Origin: Emydura subglobosa
Taxonomy: Eukaryota > Chordata > Testudines > Chelidae
Direction of reading: 5' to 3'
NCBI GenBank assembly: GCA_007922225.1
Contig: ML679959.1
Location: forward strand, 26,712,216 to 26,776,215
Length of the DNA stretch: 64,000 nt
Shown in pieces: positions 42,301-53,700 of this stretch (the first letter of the stretch is position 1; each line of letters opens with the position of its first letter). The translations under genes were made by a program, and so were the position numbers. Under the pieces are notes generated by a model. That model was given only the letters and a program-made list of their open reading frames with translations. It was not told the origin of the DNA and searched no databases.

Positions 42301-45300
42301 TATATGTTGCCAATATTTGCTGTATTATTTCTACCAACTGCATCTGAGGAAGTAGGCTGAAGCCCATGAAAGCTTATGCCTGCTGAAATTAAATTTGTTA
42401 GTCTTTAAAGTGCTACAGAACTCTTGTTGTTTTTATTTCAGATCCTGCTTTCCTCCTGTTGCTAAAAAATAACCTTCTCCGATTAGGTCCCCCTGGGAGA
42501 ATGATTTCTATTCATTTCACTGAGGAATTTCCAATAGGCAGCTTTACAGAGACTTTCATGATTTGGCATCCTGCCAACTAATTTGCAAAAAAAAAAAAAA
42601 AGAAACCTTGAGTATGGAGACTTTAAGCAGCAACAATAGATGGAGCAGAGGATTAAAGCCCCCATGGCAGTTTCCACTCTTTATATTGAGTGTGAAAAAG
42701 GAAACAAAAACAAGCAGATATAATCATAGGTTTAGAAAAACACGTTCATTGTTCAGGGTATGTTCCTTGTCTGTTCTTGTTTTGAGCTGTCTTAGCTCTT
42801 AACATGACACTAATTAATAACTCACAGGGTTATTCAGCTATTTTTCTCTCCTCATTCTCTGTACTGAGTATAAAATATTCTTCCCTACTGATTTTGTCCT
42901 TTTGGCAAACATGGATTCCCCACTCACCTGTATTTTTAATGGAGCTGAAAAACATCACAAATAAAAAGGCCCAACGATTTATTCTGTTAATTGTGGAAGT
43001 GCATGGAGCTTAGGATGGGCACTTCACTGTTATAAATCAAAATAAATAAATGTTGACCTGATCCCTCCCTTCCTAAGAAGATTTGGATGCAATATGCTCT
43101 GAGAATGGCTCTTACAGGCCATGAATAATCTTTGTTTACTAGCAGCAACCCAGATGCTCTAGTTATAATGAATATGTTTTATAACACAATGAAGTGAATA
43201 AAAACTAGGAACACACCATACCGCACAAGACAATAAAAACAGCAGTCTGGCACATCTCATCTGAACCCTGTGGCTTTAGAATAAGAACTCTCTTCTGTTT
43301 TTGGAAGTTAAGGAATAAAGAAAGAAATCTATTCAGGTTCTTATTCTGTGTGCATCACCATGGTGCCTGAGTGCCTTGCATCCTCCTAGGAGCTTGTTTT
43401 TCTGACCTGTTTCCAAATCCTTACCAGGCACCAGGAGGGTACCGATGGTGTGCGTTTGGGTAGCTGTTGATATTGTTAGGCTCTCAACTTTACTTGTAAG
43501 TGGTGTTTTTGTACGAGCACCACCTCGCTTTATTCCTTTATCCACTGTGGTGTAGGAGGCCATTCTAAATAATGCAGCTATGGGACAAACTCCCCCTTCT
43601 GTCAGCTGGAAGCACAATAACCCTCCCGTCCCCCACATCGTTTCATGCAGAAGAAAATACAAGCCATTACCCCAAAACCCTCTGCTCATTATAAAGTCAT
43701 TTGTCTCAAGCCATATGACAGTTTGGGCTGTAAAATGATCTTCAGTCTGAGAGACCTGAAAAAAATGTGGATGCATGACACAAACCTAAGCCCTATAAAC
43801 ACAGTTTGCTCTCCCTGATGGGACAGTGAGTGCGTGTGTGGAGGGAGGATTTTCCCTTCAGTTGTTCCAAATTCTTCTTAAAAGGAACGCTCTTCAAATG
43901 ACTCATGTGGCACCGGCCTTTAAACACAGTCGTATGGGGCAGGTTTTTCCCCGTGGGATTTTCCTATGTTTACTCAGTTAAGAAATGTGACGGTGCTCTG
44001 TTTGAGAGACAAGATGTGAGCCTTTCTATGGGCTTCGAATCATTTAAATAATCCCAGCACTTCGGTGTTTCCTCTTCAGCCACAGGCTTCAGCTGACGAA
44101 TGTTGACCCCATGGTAACATGACAGCAAGCAAACAGGAAGAATCTGATGGAGTAATTAAAGGCACGTGGCGCAAGAAATAAAACCAGATGCATGAGGCTC
44201 GGTCTTATGTAACTGCAAATGCGCTTTTCTGACCTTTTGATTCTTAGCACAATGTCATGTGCTTTTCATATTCAAGAGAATTTGCCTTTAGTTACAGTCC
44301 TGGATTTCTAATCTTCATCTGTTACCCTGAGAAACCAAGTCAAACTAAAAAACCCAACCCTAAACCAAATCATTCTTCAATTCCCCAGTGCTTTCAAACA
44401 TCTTGAAACACACTCAGCCGCTGACATCAGCTCAGTATCTTTCAACTCAGGAGTCCCTGCTGCCAGAGCAGCTCCCTCAGACATGACTTGCATCTGGAAA
44501 TCTCAGCTCTGCATTGTAGTGAGAGGGAGCAAGGAAGGGGTGATAGCACATAGCCAGCTGCTTTTCCTCAGCACCCTTTACGCACCCAAAGTGTGTGCCT
44601 TTGTAACAAAATGTATACTGTCCACCCTGATACGCTTTCAAAGAAGTAGTGGCACATATGAACAGAGTAAGGTTCAATTTTCTCCTGTCCTTAAATTTGC
44701 TTTGCAATTGCTTACAGGTTTTCTGGTTACACAAAAACTTTCATCCAAGGAGCCCAACATGCTTTGCAAACTAAAGAATTAAACCTTAGCACCCTCATGA
44801 CCGAGATGCCATCCTTTTTAATAGATGGGGAAACTGAGGCCCAGAGGTTGCGACTTGTCCAAGCGCACACAGGGATCTGTGGCAGAGCCAGATATAGACC
44901 CCAATTCAGGAAATTACTTAAGCATATGCTAATTTTAAGCCATTGAAATCAATGGAACTACTGAAAGTTATGCACATGCTTAAGTACTTTCCTGAATGAG
45001 GGCCCTAGAGGCCAGGTGTCCTGGTACCCAGTGTGTCACTGCGATCTCCAGATAATGACTCCTTCCCTATTTGTTTGCTTCCTTCTATACTGTTGGTTAA
45101 AATGTAGATTTCTCTTTGAAGTTCAGGTTGCTCTTGGACAACACTCTGGGGGAGAGTGAAGCTTTCAGCCCTATGATTGTTAAACACGCGGGGTGGGACA
45201 CGGGTGAGTTTGCCTGGCGTAGTGGTACAAGAAATGGGGAGGAGACTTGCATTTAGCTCCCTTTCCCCCCATATACCCCTTTCTCCTGCCTACTCCTCAG

Positions 45301-48300
45301 AACCGGAATGAGATGATTGCGTACCTCAAAGACCAGCTTCAAGAGATGAAGGCGAAGACAGATATGGAGAGCCGCTATGTGAAGAAAGACACAGAGCTCC
45401 AGGTCTACCAGACCCAGAAGAAGTGCAGCAATGCAGAGAACGACCTGTTCAATGAAACAGAGGTAAGCACTGTCCTTAGGTGTGTTCGTAAAACATCTCC
45501 AGCTCCTAAGGAGAGCTGGCGGACTCCAGATTGCATTGCCACCAGACTCAGCCAATATATAACTCACGCTGCACAGAGCGGATTGTTTTACATACAGGGG
45601 GGGCACAGGCTCCTCCATCCCACCACCTCCTTGGCTCCTGAAGTTAACAGTAAGACAGAACTGGGACTCAGTGCGCAGTGCAGAGCTGCTGAGCACAGGT
45701 TCACTCTCTGATGGCTCTGGTACTGCCATAGTTGTAGTACCTCATTGTTAGGTCATATTTTCCTCCTGTTCTCTAAACCCGTATGTTGCTGTTCCCTGTA
45801 ATTACAGGACAAGGACAAAGCTGGTTAACTGCAGGTTTCCACTGTTGGTGAACTCAGACAGCTAGCCACTTCTATTCAGCTATGCAGGGAGGGGACAGGC
45901 AAGAGACTGCTCATTACTTCACCAAGCTCACAAAAATAATGGGGTGAATGGGATGGCGTTAACCATTAGCACTGGTAGATAGCTGCACGGGGTGCCACCG
46001 GACAGGAGAATTGTACTGCAGGAAGAAGGTGTGTGGTTGGAAAGATCCCCCGCTCCAGGAGCCCATCCCAAGGATGCAGGCTGAAGAGATTATTCAACAG
46101 CAAAATTGCTGCAAGGACTGAATGATTTCTGGAGGAGCCCCCAGGCAGGCTCAGCTCCTATATGCACATCTACACACACAGTCAGGCAGGCCCATACACA
46201 CACACCTCCATTAGAAGTGGCTTTCAAGTGGAAAAAATGGGCTTATGACTTCCTCCTGATGGATAAAGGTCGTCTGGATGGTTTTTAAAGATCAAAGACT
46301 TTTCTTTTCCATTCATTTTTTTACATTAGATGTTCAGGTCCTGTCTAAGCTGGATGGTTCTCTGGTGGATGCCTGTACAACTAGTGAAATGATGACATGA
46401 CAAGAAGCAAGCGTGAAAGTTGAGCATTTGAGAGGGGACGGAGTTTTTTGTTAACACCTGTTTATCTTCAGTGCCTAATGAACACTCGGGAGAAAGGATG
46501 AATCTTGAACAGACAGCAGCCCTGCCCCTTCAGTTCAGGCGTGAGAGCTAACAGTATAGTCCATCTCTACGTCAAGTGGGATATACCTATATATTTTTGC
46601 CCCTCAGTGCCTCATCTCCCTGCCCTCCGCTTCTGGCTTTTTGCGCCCAGAACAGAGTCCAAAGGAGAGTGCGTGAGAGAGAGGCTCTGATTCAGTTCTG
46701 GGCTCCCAGTGGCAGTCCCTGATAGAGGGCAGTAAGAGGAACAGCGGCTAACACATTCGGAGCTGGCAGCCCTGCGTCGTGGGCTGTGCTAATGGGCACC
46801 TGCAGTGCTGGGCTCTTCCCATTCCACCTTCTGCATTCTGGAACGCCACCCCGAGGACACAAACCACAGCAAGAGGCTAGTTAACTAGGCACCAGTGCCT
46901 CTCCACAGCTGCAGTCGATGCCGGAGGATGCGTAGCATATGGAAGTTGGGAGGGTGAGGGGCGAAAAGTGATGGGCTGCGCCAGCGAATGGGAAAAGGAC
47001 TCGACTTGCAGATCGCAGGTGTAGGGGGCTAGTCAATGTGTGATGCTAGGGCATCAATACAAGCCAGGGTTGGCTCTGGGGGGAGGGGCTGATCATGAGG
47101 TACGCCCTCTCTGCCATGATGCTGGATATGCTTTAGTGCAAGTCTCTGTGCTAATGCCATGTCACGTCCCTCACCATCCAATACTACAGTCATTGTGAAG
47201 CTGCTAATGCTGCCCTACCCTTTCGTTCCTAGAGTTCACTCTCCTTTATAGAACAAGCGGCTTCTTATAGATCCTGCAGCGCAACAACCCGTCACATTCA
47301 GAAGTGCTATCCATTCACCCTCCGCGCAGTCACTCACCAGCGCACATCGTAGCAATGTATGCATACGTGCATGCCATGACAGCCTCTGACCTGCTCTGTC
47401 TTTATTGATCACAGAAGCTGAGGATCAAAACTGATGAGGAGGTTAGAGTCCACGTGGAGATTGAAAATTTCCTCAGGCAACAACAGATGGTGGGTGACTC
47501 AAATGTTTTCAATTAGCGTTTAAGGTAGCAACTTATAAGAATCACATCCGCTTATTGCTATAGTAGCAATTAGCGTCTTGAGCAAAACAGTTAATGTTCA
47601 TCTATCCCTCGACCAGCTTCAAGACTGTTGCTGGAATTACCATTTTGCCCATAAAACACAACGCCGGTTACCTGTAAAACTTGGATACATTTCCCCCAAA
47701 TCAAAATTCAAACAGGAGAGATTTGTTCATCCAAATGTTGTGAATTCTCTTCCTGCCCGCCACAAGATGTTCAGATGATCGGGCTTTAAGTTAATGTAGT
47801 TTCACTGCAAATAGATCAGATTTCCAGGCCACTCAGAGGGATATGGCCCCACAGCCCCTTAATTCTCCATGGCTTGGCTCTCCAAAGGTTTCAACCTGCT
47901 GACCACTAGGAAGGGCTCTGCGGACCACTAGTGGCTCAACACTAGCTTCAGGATTTTGGCTTTTTGAAGGGTTAGGGCATGCTGAGGAATTGCTGTGCTG
48001 TGTAACATCAGTGTTACTTTTACAGAAAGACAGAAGATCGATCAGACGATAGAAAGTTTTCAGTAGCATTACTGATCCTTCCCAATGCATTCTGTCTACC
48101 GTGCTCAGTGTCAGTGTCTCCCAAACAGAAGTTGGAAGAGAAGCTAGAATACTGGATGGAGAAGTATGAGAAGGACACGGAGTCTAAACAGCAACAACTG
48201 AACACTCTAAAAGCATCAAAGGCAAACGATTTAGCAGCACTGCAGGAACTTGCCAAGCAGGTAAGAGAGCAGCAGCCGAGCGAAGGATTCAGTGAACCAG

Positions 48301-50626
48301 CATTTCACTGCCCAGGCAGCACTCCAAAAGCTGGAGCCTGGGCCCTTCCCCACCCTCACTCTTTTCATTCACTCAGAACAAGGGAAGAGGATTTAGAGTA
48401 ACCCTGGAAGCATTCAACAGAATAGGCAGGTACAACACAGTAGGGAATGGTGTCAGGGAGAGAGCCACAGGAGTCATGGGTCCTGTGTTCTCTGCATGTG
48501 ACTCTGGTCAAGAAATACCATTGTTTGCTATTTTCCCTAGGGCTGCTTTGCGTGTAAGAGACTGGCACGGAATTGAAGGGCTATTAACAGCCCGTGTGAG
48601 GACATGGCCCTTCGCAGTGTGTGCCCCATCATGGATCGCATAAAGCTATTGCTAGTCCAGGAGAGAGGCGCTCTTTTCATTGCCCGTGGCAGCTGGATGC
48701 TGCAGGCTAACTGGGCTGTCATTGTAAGGGCTCGTCCACTGCCCCGCACTTTGGACGACAGGGGTGTGAATAGCAGTTTGCACCAAAGTGCTGTGTGTAA
48801 CTCCCGTGTGGACACTGCGGGTGTGAACTAAAAGGCCCCTAGTTCTAATAAAATCACTAGAAACAACATATTCTAGGTGTTGTACTGATGTTCACTCTGA
48901 ACCTTGTAAAACGGAAAGATCTGATGACGATATTCCTGTATAATGTCTCTTTAAACAAAAGCTCACTGTTGTAGTGACTGTTTGTTTCTGACATTTACAT
49001 GGCAAGGATTTGTGAACATGTTATAACTTCCTAAATAAATAGTTTTAAACAAGAGTCCTACTTCACATTAACAGCATCCCGATGAAGGAGGTTACACTGG
49101 TGCGCGCTGCTATTTCCCCCTCCCACCTCGGTAGACACAGCTTAAGTTTACTGAGTACTAAGCGCCTGCTTGTGGAGTTAGACACTCAACTCTTTGTGCT
49201 GTCGAGGGACTCATCTTCCATTCTGCATGCGAAACTTACAACATCAGTTGTCATCCCTGTGTCCCAATCATTCTACCACTTCCTCTACCATCGGCTCTGA
49301 TTGGCTTCCTACCAACATCTGTTCCACTAGAAGCCACACAAGACACCCTTTTTGCATGACAAGATCAAAGGGTTCAATATGTCCAGGCAATGCAAGGTTT
49401 CAGCTCGCTGCTTCACGAGTGTCAACACAGTTATGAGCAATATTTGCACTGCAGAGCTGGGACAGACCAGATGGAAAGGAACCGAGGGAGGAAGGCCCAT
49501 GGCTCACACATCAGCCCCCAGGGACAAGCCTTGTGCAGGGAGCTCTGGAATTCAAAGACATCATGATGCCCTTGGTGCATGTTCTAAAGAAGCTCTGTGC
49601 ATTTCTGCAGTGCCGGTTATTTGAACAAGTCATCATTGAGGATCGGGTGGAAAAGGAGGCAGCAAGAAGAAAGGTAGAACAGGACGCACGGGAGTTAAAG
49701 AGCGTCCAGAAGGTAAAAGGGAAAGAGCTACCAGTGCTGTGGCTTATTAATTATCTGCATGGGAAAGGGCTGTGTTCTGTGAGCAACACGTAGAAAAAGG
49801 TTTGACCGGCGTGGGCTGGGATTAGCCAGGGCTTCCATTTGTGGGTGGGGAGAAGAGAGGTGTCTGCTGCGTGTCCAAGCTGCCGTTTGTTCTCCCCACC
49901 CCTTTATTCTCTCTCTGGGCAGAACAGTCACAAAGTTAACAGCCATCTACCGAAGCAGGAAAGAAATAAAAGGGTAAAGTCATGGCTCCCAGAGTGGAGA
50001 TTTGGGGGCCTTTTGTCCATCACACCACCTGTGTAGCAAGGATGACACCACAGAGGGTGGGTTGCACTTGCGTTTGGAACGTTTCCAAGGCGCAGGGTTT
50101 GTGCATATGGAGCCAGCTGAAGATTGCACTGGCAGCTGACACGCTGCTGCTGGCCGAGGAGAAGCTGGCAGACAGCAGACTTAAGACAGGATGTGGGCTC
50201 AGGCACTCCCAGCAGTAGGGCTGGAGATCAGAAAGCGTCACAGAGCAGTATTCCCTGGTACTCTCAAGTTCACAATTATGTAATGTTTTTACATAAATGT
50301 AACCTCAGACAATCAGAAAGCCCATCCCTTTTCCTACAGCACTGAGCTCCTGGGGGGTACTTGACACCCCCATGGAGGGGAAGCCGTGTGCGCAATGGCA
50401 GCTGACTTTCCCAAGACCAGCTGCTCTCAACAGGGAAGAGTCTGATTCTGGCTTTGGAAAATTAACTCTTCCTCTTTTCTGCTTCCAGCTACAGGCCTGG
50501 TGGAGAGGCACAATGGTTCGCCGAAACATTGGCCCCTATAAAATCATCAAGAAACCTAAAGAGGACGAGCCAAAGGGCAAAGACAAAGGGAAAAAGGAAA
50601 AAGCAGGAGCAAAGAAAAAGAAGTGA
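33217..50626 (+). CDS. IQCG: IQCG (DRC9), nexin-dynein regulatory complex subunit
   Basis: Nine coding exons were found: 33217-33357, 35956-36203, 37555-37683, 40212-40293, 45301-45462, 47415-47489, 48129-48260, 49611-49712 and 50489-50626. All have AG/GT borders and matching phases, total 1209 bases, 402 residues plus stop (human about 440). The protein binds calmodulin and is a subunit of the axonemal nexin-dynein regulatory complex, needed for sperm flagella and motile cilia. Diagnostic parts are [19 protein letters not shown] near the N-terminus, charged coiled coil from about residue 130 to 355 (for example [20 protein letters not shown] and [20 protein letters not shown]), an IQ motif [12 protein letters not shown] at about 358-369, and a Lys-rich tail ending KKKK. 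The first Met lies 7 bases into its exon. A second ATG exon at 33021-33037 would also splice in phase. Human-like sequence before residue 10 was not found. LRCH3 is convergent downstream. Confidence 0.93.
33950..34200 (-). repeat. L2-like LINE 3' fragment, antisense
   Basis: The plus strand reads 'gatgttccatgcattagaga' and 'tggaaggtgcggagatgttt', the style of an antisense L2 ORF2 end like the larger copy at 40.6-41.65 kb. Boundaries and family are approximate. Confidence 0.4.
35956..36203 (+). CDS. IQCG: IQCG coding exon 2
   Basis: Acceptor ccttatag precedes 35956; donor gtgagt follows 36203 after AG of a split Arg codon. It encodes 83 residues from [15 protein letters not shown] to LRKVQADR. 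Only the end (LRKVQADR) resembles human IQCG closely; the rest is a rapidly diverging segment. Confidence 0.9.
37555..37683 (+). CDS. IQCG: IQCG coding exon 3
   Basis: Follows acceptor ttggcag and ends at donor gtcagg. Encodes [20 protein letters not shown] through HTIIVR, with a split Arg codon at each border. Confidence 0.93.
38035..38225 (+). repeat. tRNA-derived SINE-like sequence
   Basis: Contains a pol III A-box-like tagctcaagctgtagc and, about 35 bases on, a B-box-like agttcaatcccagg, as in a tRNA-derived SINE head. No tRNA cloverleaf can be completed. It lies in the intron after IQCG exon 3. Confidence 0.5.
38764..38945. repeat. Partial fold-back MITE
   Basis: Begins agggcttgtctacatgg and continues through 'gtgtagactctgctggtgtg' and 'cactaaaggttccttagtg', a common reptilian fold-back family. 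The second arm is missing or diverged. Confidence 0.5.
40212..40293 (+). CDS. IQCG: IQCG coding exon 4
   Basis: Follows a pyrimidine-rich acceptor (ttttctctag) and ends at donor gtgaga. Encodes [20 protein letters not shown] through ELELQ, coiled coil, in phase with both neighbours. Confidence 0.93.
40590..41650 (-). mobile_element. L2 LINE reverse transcriptase fragment, antisense
   Basis: On the minus strand, 41407-41433 encodes LYADDSQIY, the catalytic YADD box of L2-type reverse transcriptases. The segment just upstream in that sense reads roughly as a degraded GSVL.PLLF block. Frameshifts make it non-functional. It lies in the long IQCG intron between exons 4 and 5. Confidence 0.7.
42325..42440. 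repeat. Interspersed repeat common in turtles and crocodilians
   Basis: Contains 'catctgaggaagtaggctg', 'catgaaagcttatgcctgct' and 'gttagtctttaaagtgctac', a very widespread sauropsid repeat. I cannot name its class with confidence. Confidence 0.5.
44901..45003. repeat. Palindromic repeat able to form a long hairpin
   Basis: Left arm ttcaggaaattacttaagc and right arm gcttaagtactttcctgaa are inverted copies with one mismatch. The centre holds 'cattgaaatcaatgg', itself palindromic. A similar motif ('taagcatgtgcttaactgc') occurs near 24.65 kb. Confidence 0.7.
45301..45462 (+). CDS. IQCG: IQCG coding exon 5
   Basis: Follows acceptor ctcctcag, ends at donor gtaagc, 54 whole codons. Encodes [19 protein letters not shown] through LFNETE. 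This is the best-conserved coiled-coil part of the family. Confidence 0.95.
47415..47489 (+). CDS. IQCG: IQCG coding exon 6
   Basis: Twenty-five codons from [17 protein letters not shown] to RQQQM between acceptor gatcacag and donor gtgggt. Confidence 0.93.
48129..48260 (+). CDS. IQCG: IQCG coding exon 7
   Basis: Forty-four codons from [18 protein letters not shown] to LQELAKQ between acceptor ccaaacag and donor gtaaga. Confidence 0.95.
48723..48842. repeat. Short fold-back MITE fragment
   Basis: Starts aagggctcgtccactgcc and ends 'gtgtgaactaaaaggcccct'. 'gtgtggacactg' in the middle marks the same fold-back group as the copy at 38.76 kb. Confidence 0.4.
49611..49712 (+). CDS. IQCG: IQCG coding exon 8
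   Basis: Thirty-four codons from [18 protein letters not shown] to KSVQK between acceptor tttctgcag and donor gtaaaa. Matches the human EQVIIEDR block. Confidence 0.93.
50489..50626 (+). CDS. IQCG: IQCG coding exon 9 with IQ motif and stop
   Basis: Follows acceptor gcttccag. Begins with the IQ-like calmodulin-binding motif [15 protein letters not shown] and ends in a Lys-rich tail and TGA (50624-50626). Confidence 0.95.
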   Translation, partial: LQAWWRGTMVRRNIGPYKIIKKPKEDEPKGKDKGKKEKAGAKKKK

Positions 50627-50719
50627 TGTGCATAGAATTCTGCTCTGGTTAGATCTCCAGGCCCTGGACGCTTTGGGCTCTCATGGGGGAGAAACACTGG
50701 CTTTGTGCACAGAGTAAGA

Positions 50720-50725
50720 AATAAA
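50720..50725 (+). terminator. IQCG: IQCG polyadenylation signal AATAAA
   Basis: AATAAA about 94 bases past the stop, giving a short 3' UTR. Confidence 0.8.
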
Positions 50726-50744
50726 GCCCTCGGCAGAGTTCAGG

Positions 50745-53700
50745 GCCATGGCTTTGGGCCAGGCTGGAGTTTGTTTTCTTGACAGGGAAGAGTTTAAGAT
50801 GAAGTTTCCTGCACAGGTCTGACCTCACCAGCTCAAGGTAACGTTAGAGCGTAGCAATCGGCTACTAATATTTGTGATCTGCCCCTGTGCTGTGCAGACA
50901 CACTATTGCCCTGAGAGCCCGGGAAGCTGGAATGGCATGTCTCTCCACGTTTTTCTGCAGCCTTAAACTAATTAGTCATCTGGTATAATTCACACCCTGC
51001 TCACAGGGTTGAAAATGCAGCAGTCTGAAAGGCACTCTGCACTGAAACTGTTCACCGCTTCTCCCCGTCACTGTGCTGGCAATGGTGGGAGTGCTAGATA
51101 GGCTGGGCACTCGGCCTTCACCACTGGTTTGGCTAACGCTGCTTGGAGCAGGTCTGCCAGCTTGGTGGCAGTCCGGTCCCATCTGTGTGCCATTAGTGCC
51201 AGAGCTAGATCACTGGTAGGAGAACTGATGAGTTTCAGTGCAGATGTAGCCCTGTGCATGGAGGGTTTGTGTTTGTTTCCATTTTCACAGTCCTCCTGTC
51301 AGAAGTCACTCCTGCCCTGCAGGAGATGAAGAAAGAATAATGCACAAGTGAGGGTGTCGCTCTCGGTACAGAGCAAGATGTGTCCTTTGTACAGCTGGTG
51401 CCCAAGAAGAGCAGCTCTCTCAAACTGCTGCATCCATAGTGCCCCGGCCCCAGAGTGCAGCGAAGTGATGACAGCCTGGCTGTTACCTTGAAAGAGAATG
51501 GGAGGTGAGGCGGCAGAGTTCTGCTCTGTTATCCAAGAGGGCTCTCCCGCTCTGGGTTGAATCCTTTTAAATGAGATTGTACTATAGTCAGCGTATTCAA
51601 TGGAAACCACCACTAGTGCCATCTACACAGTGCCAAACAGCCTAGGGGCTGAGGGTGTTTTGGTTTTTTTAATACTCCTGCCCAGACACACAGCTCAGAG
51701 CATACAGAATCTGAAAGGGGCTGTTCTCACTCTCTGAGACCATTTAAGAGCTGGATCAGGAGCGTTTAGCTGTCCAAATTCATATCTACAAGTCAAACTG
51801 TGCCAAAAGTTCTAAGATCAAGCAAAATTACTTCAGTTGCAAGTGGCAAAGCTGTTTGGCTCTGAATTCTGAGTTCAGTGGTGGCTGGTGCCTGATTATC
51901 AGCCGGTAATTTATTCTGCCTTAATAGATCATGGAATTGGTTGTCAGTGGCGTTCTGAAAATTCACACACTTCAGGCAAGCTGGAGTTACAATCATTGGC
52001 ATCGTTACTGTAACTTAATCAGGAAGCACTCCCCTTTAAGTCACTGATACGAAATGAGAACACGTTAGCTTGTCTTCCTGTGGTAAGAACCGGCACCACT
52101 CGTGTACGAGCTCCCATCGCACGTCTGCAGCAGAACTCCTTATTGCAGCAGGCGCCTCACAGCAACCACTGCAGTGAAGTTTAATTTTAATTCCCCCTTT
52201 AATGCACTCAGAACTTTAAGAAACGTTTCATTTTGAGACTAACATTTTCCAGGTTTGGTCTGTGCTGAGAGGTGACTTATTTTTTTGGTGAAGTTTGAGC
52301 AATGTTCCTTCAGACATTTGAGTTATGGAAAAGTAGGGAAAATGCACTTTTCCTATTGTAAAAAAGTTCTCACGATACGCTCTGAGACACAGCTCCCACA
52401 AAAACAGCCAAGGTTTGAAACACAGCCTGGGCAGTGTTCAGCAGGGAGCAGAACCTTTGCATACTTCGGGGCAGAGAGCACATGAAAATAAAGTTGAGTG
52501 AAAAATCACTTCTCGTTTTAAGAACATTGTCTGTTCCGGAGCCTCCAGTTCCTTAGCATGAATCCAGTGGGACTGCCCTGGCTCTTCAAGTGTTGTGACC
52601 CTTGAGGATTACTGTAGGAGGTACACTGCAAGCCAGTGGGTATCACATGCTGGGTGCAAGATGTAAATTACATGCAAAGCCCCCATCATGTGACCCAGCT
52701 GCAGTGAATTATGATGCAAACCGGAAATTAGGGTGATCGCCAGTTTTAGTGAAATGGTTCTGACTGTGTCTCAAAAGGGAAGAAATACATAAATACCACA
52801 GTCCCTTCAAATTATAAAGTTAGTTTGTTTCTGAAATTAGGAGGAAATTTTAAATGTCAGTTAAAGGAACAACATTGTGTTTGTGTTCATTTATGGAGGC
52901 TAAAAGAGGTCTGAATGGTTTTCATCAAAAAAAAAAAAAAAAGCACTCTCTCCCCCCACTTTGCTATTTCTTATAAAACATCCTCTCCCTCCCTCTCCAT
53001 GTGGGAAACTCAGTGGTGGCCGGAAAACTAATGCAATTATAAAGAGACTGAAAGCTAAGCAAATGCGTGGGGAAAGGGGCTTCAGTTAGATTGTTTAGAA
53101 CTGGGTGTTTTACCTTCGTTAGCCTCTATAATCAAATGCCAAATGAACACCTGATTGTGTTGCTCAACAGTCCTGCCTCTCAGCTGAGTGTGAGAACTCA
53201 CAAGAGACACAAAAGGGGCACCCAAAGCAGGGAAGATCAGACTTTACGTTCCGATTTTTCTAATCTTTCCAATGTAACAATATTTTTTTCTAATGTAAAA
53301 AAAGCAGAAATGGCCCCTATTTTAAGAAAGGTCAGATGTCCTCTCTGCATGTTAAAGGACACAGCTGATCAAGCATCTTTTGCAGTTTGCCAAATGCTTA
53401 AGAACCCCCCCGTGCAACTGCCCACCCTTTCTCCACCATTTGGAAGGTAGAACTGGGACCAACTGTGCAGAGGGGCCGAAGCTCTGTCATAGAACTTTTG
53501 GGGGAGGCCAGGTCTAACAGGAGAGGAACGGAGCTTAGGCTCCTACAGGGCTTCTTACAAATTCCTCAAAGCAGCTGCCTTCCCCTACTTCAGAGAAGAT
53601 AACCTGCTGGGCAGAGTTTCTGAGCCCCACAGAGCAGGGCCCTGCTCCTAAGTAACTGAAGAGCCTGGATGGCACCTTCCCTCTATCCCCAGTGTGCGTG

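Noticed and set aside
45247..45729. Open frames of 154 (plus) and 158 (minus) codons
   Set aside because: The plus frame is IQCG exon 5 read through into both introns, and the minus frame is its antisense shadow.
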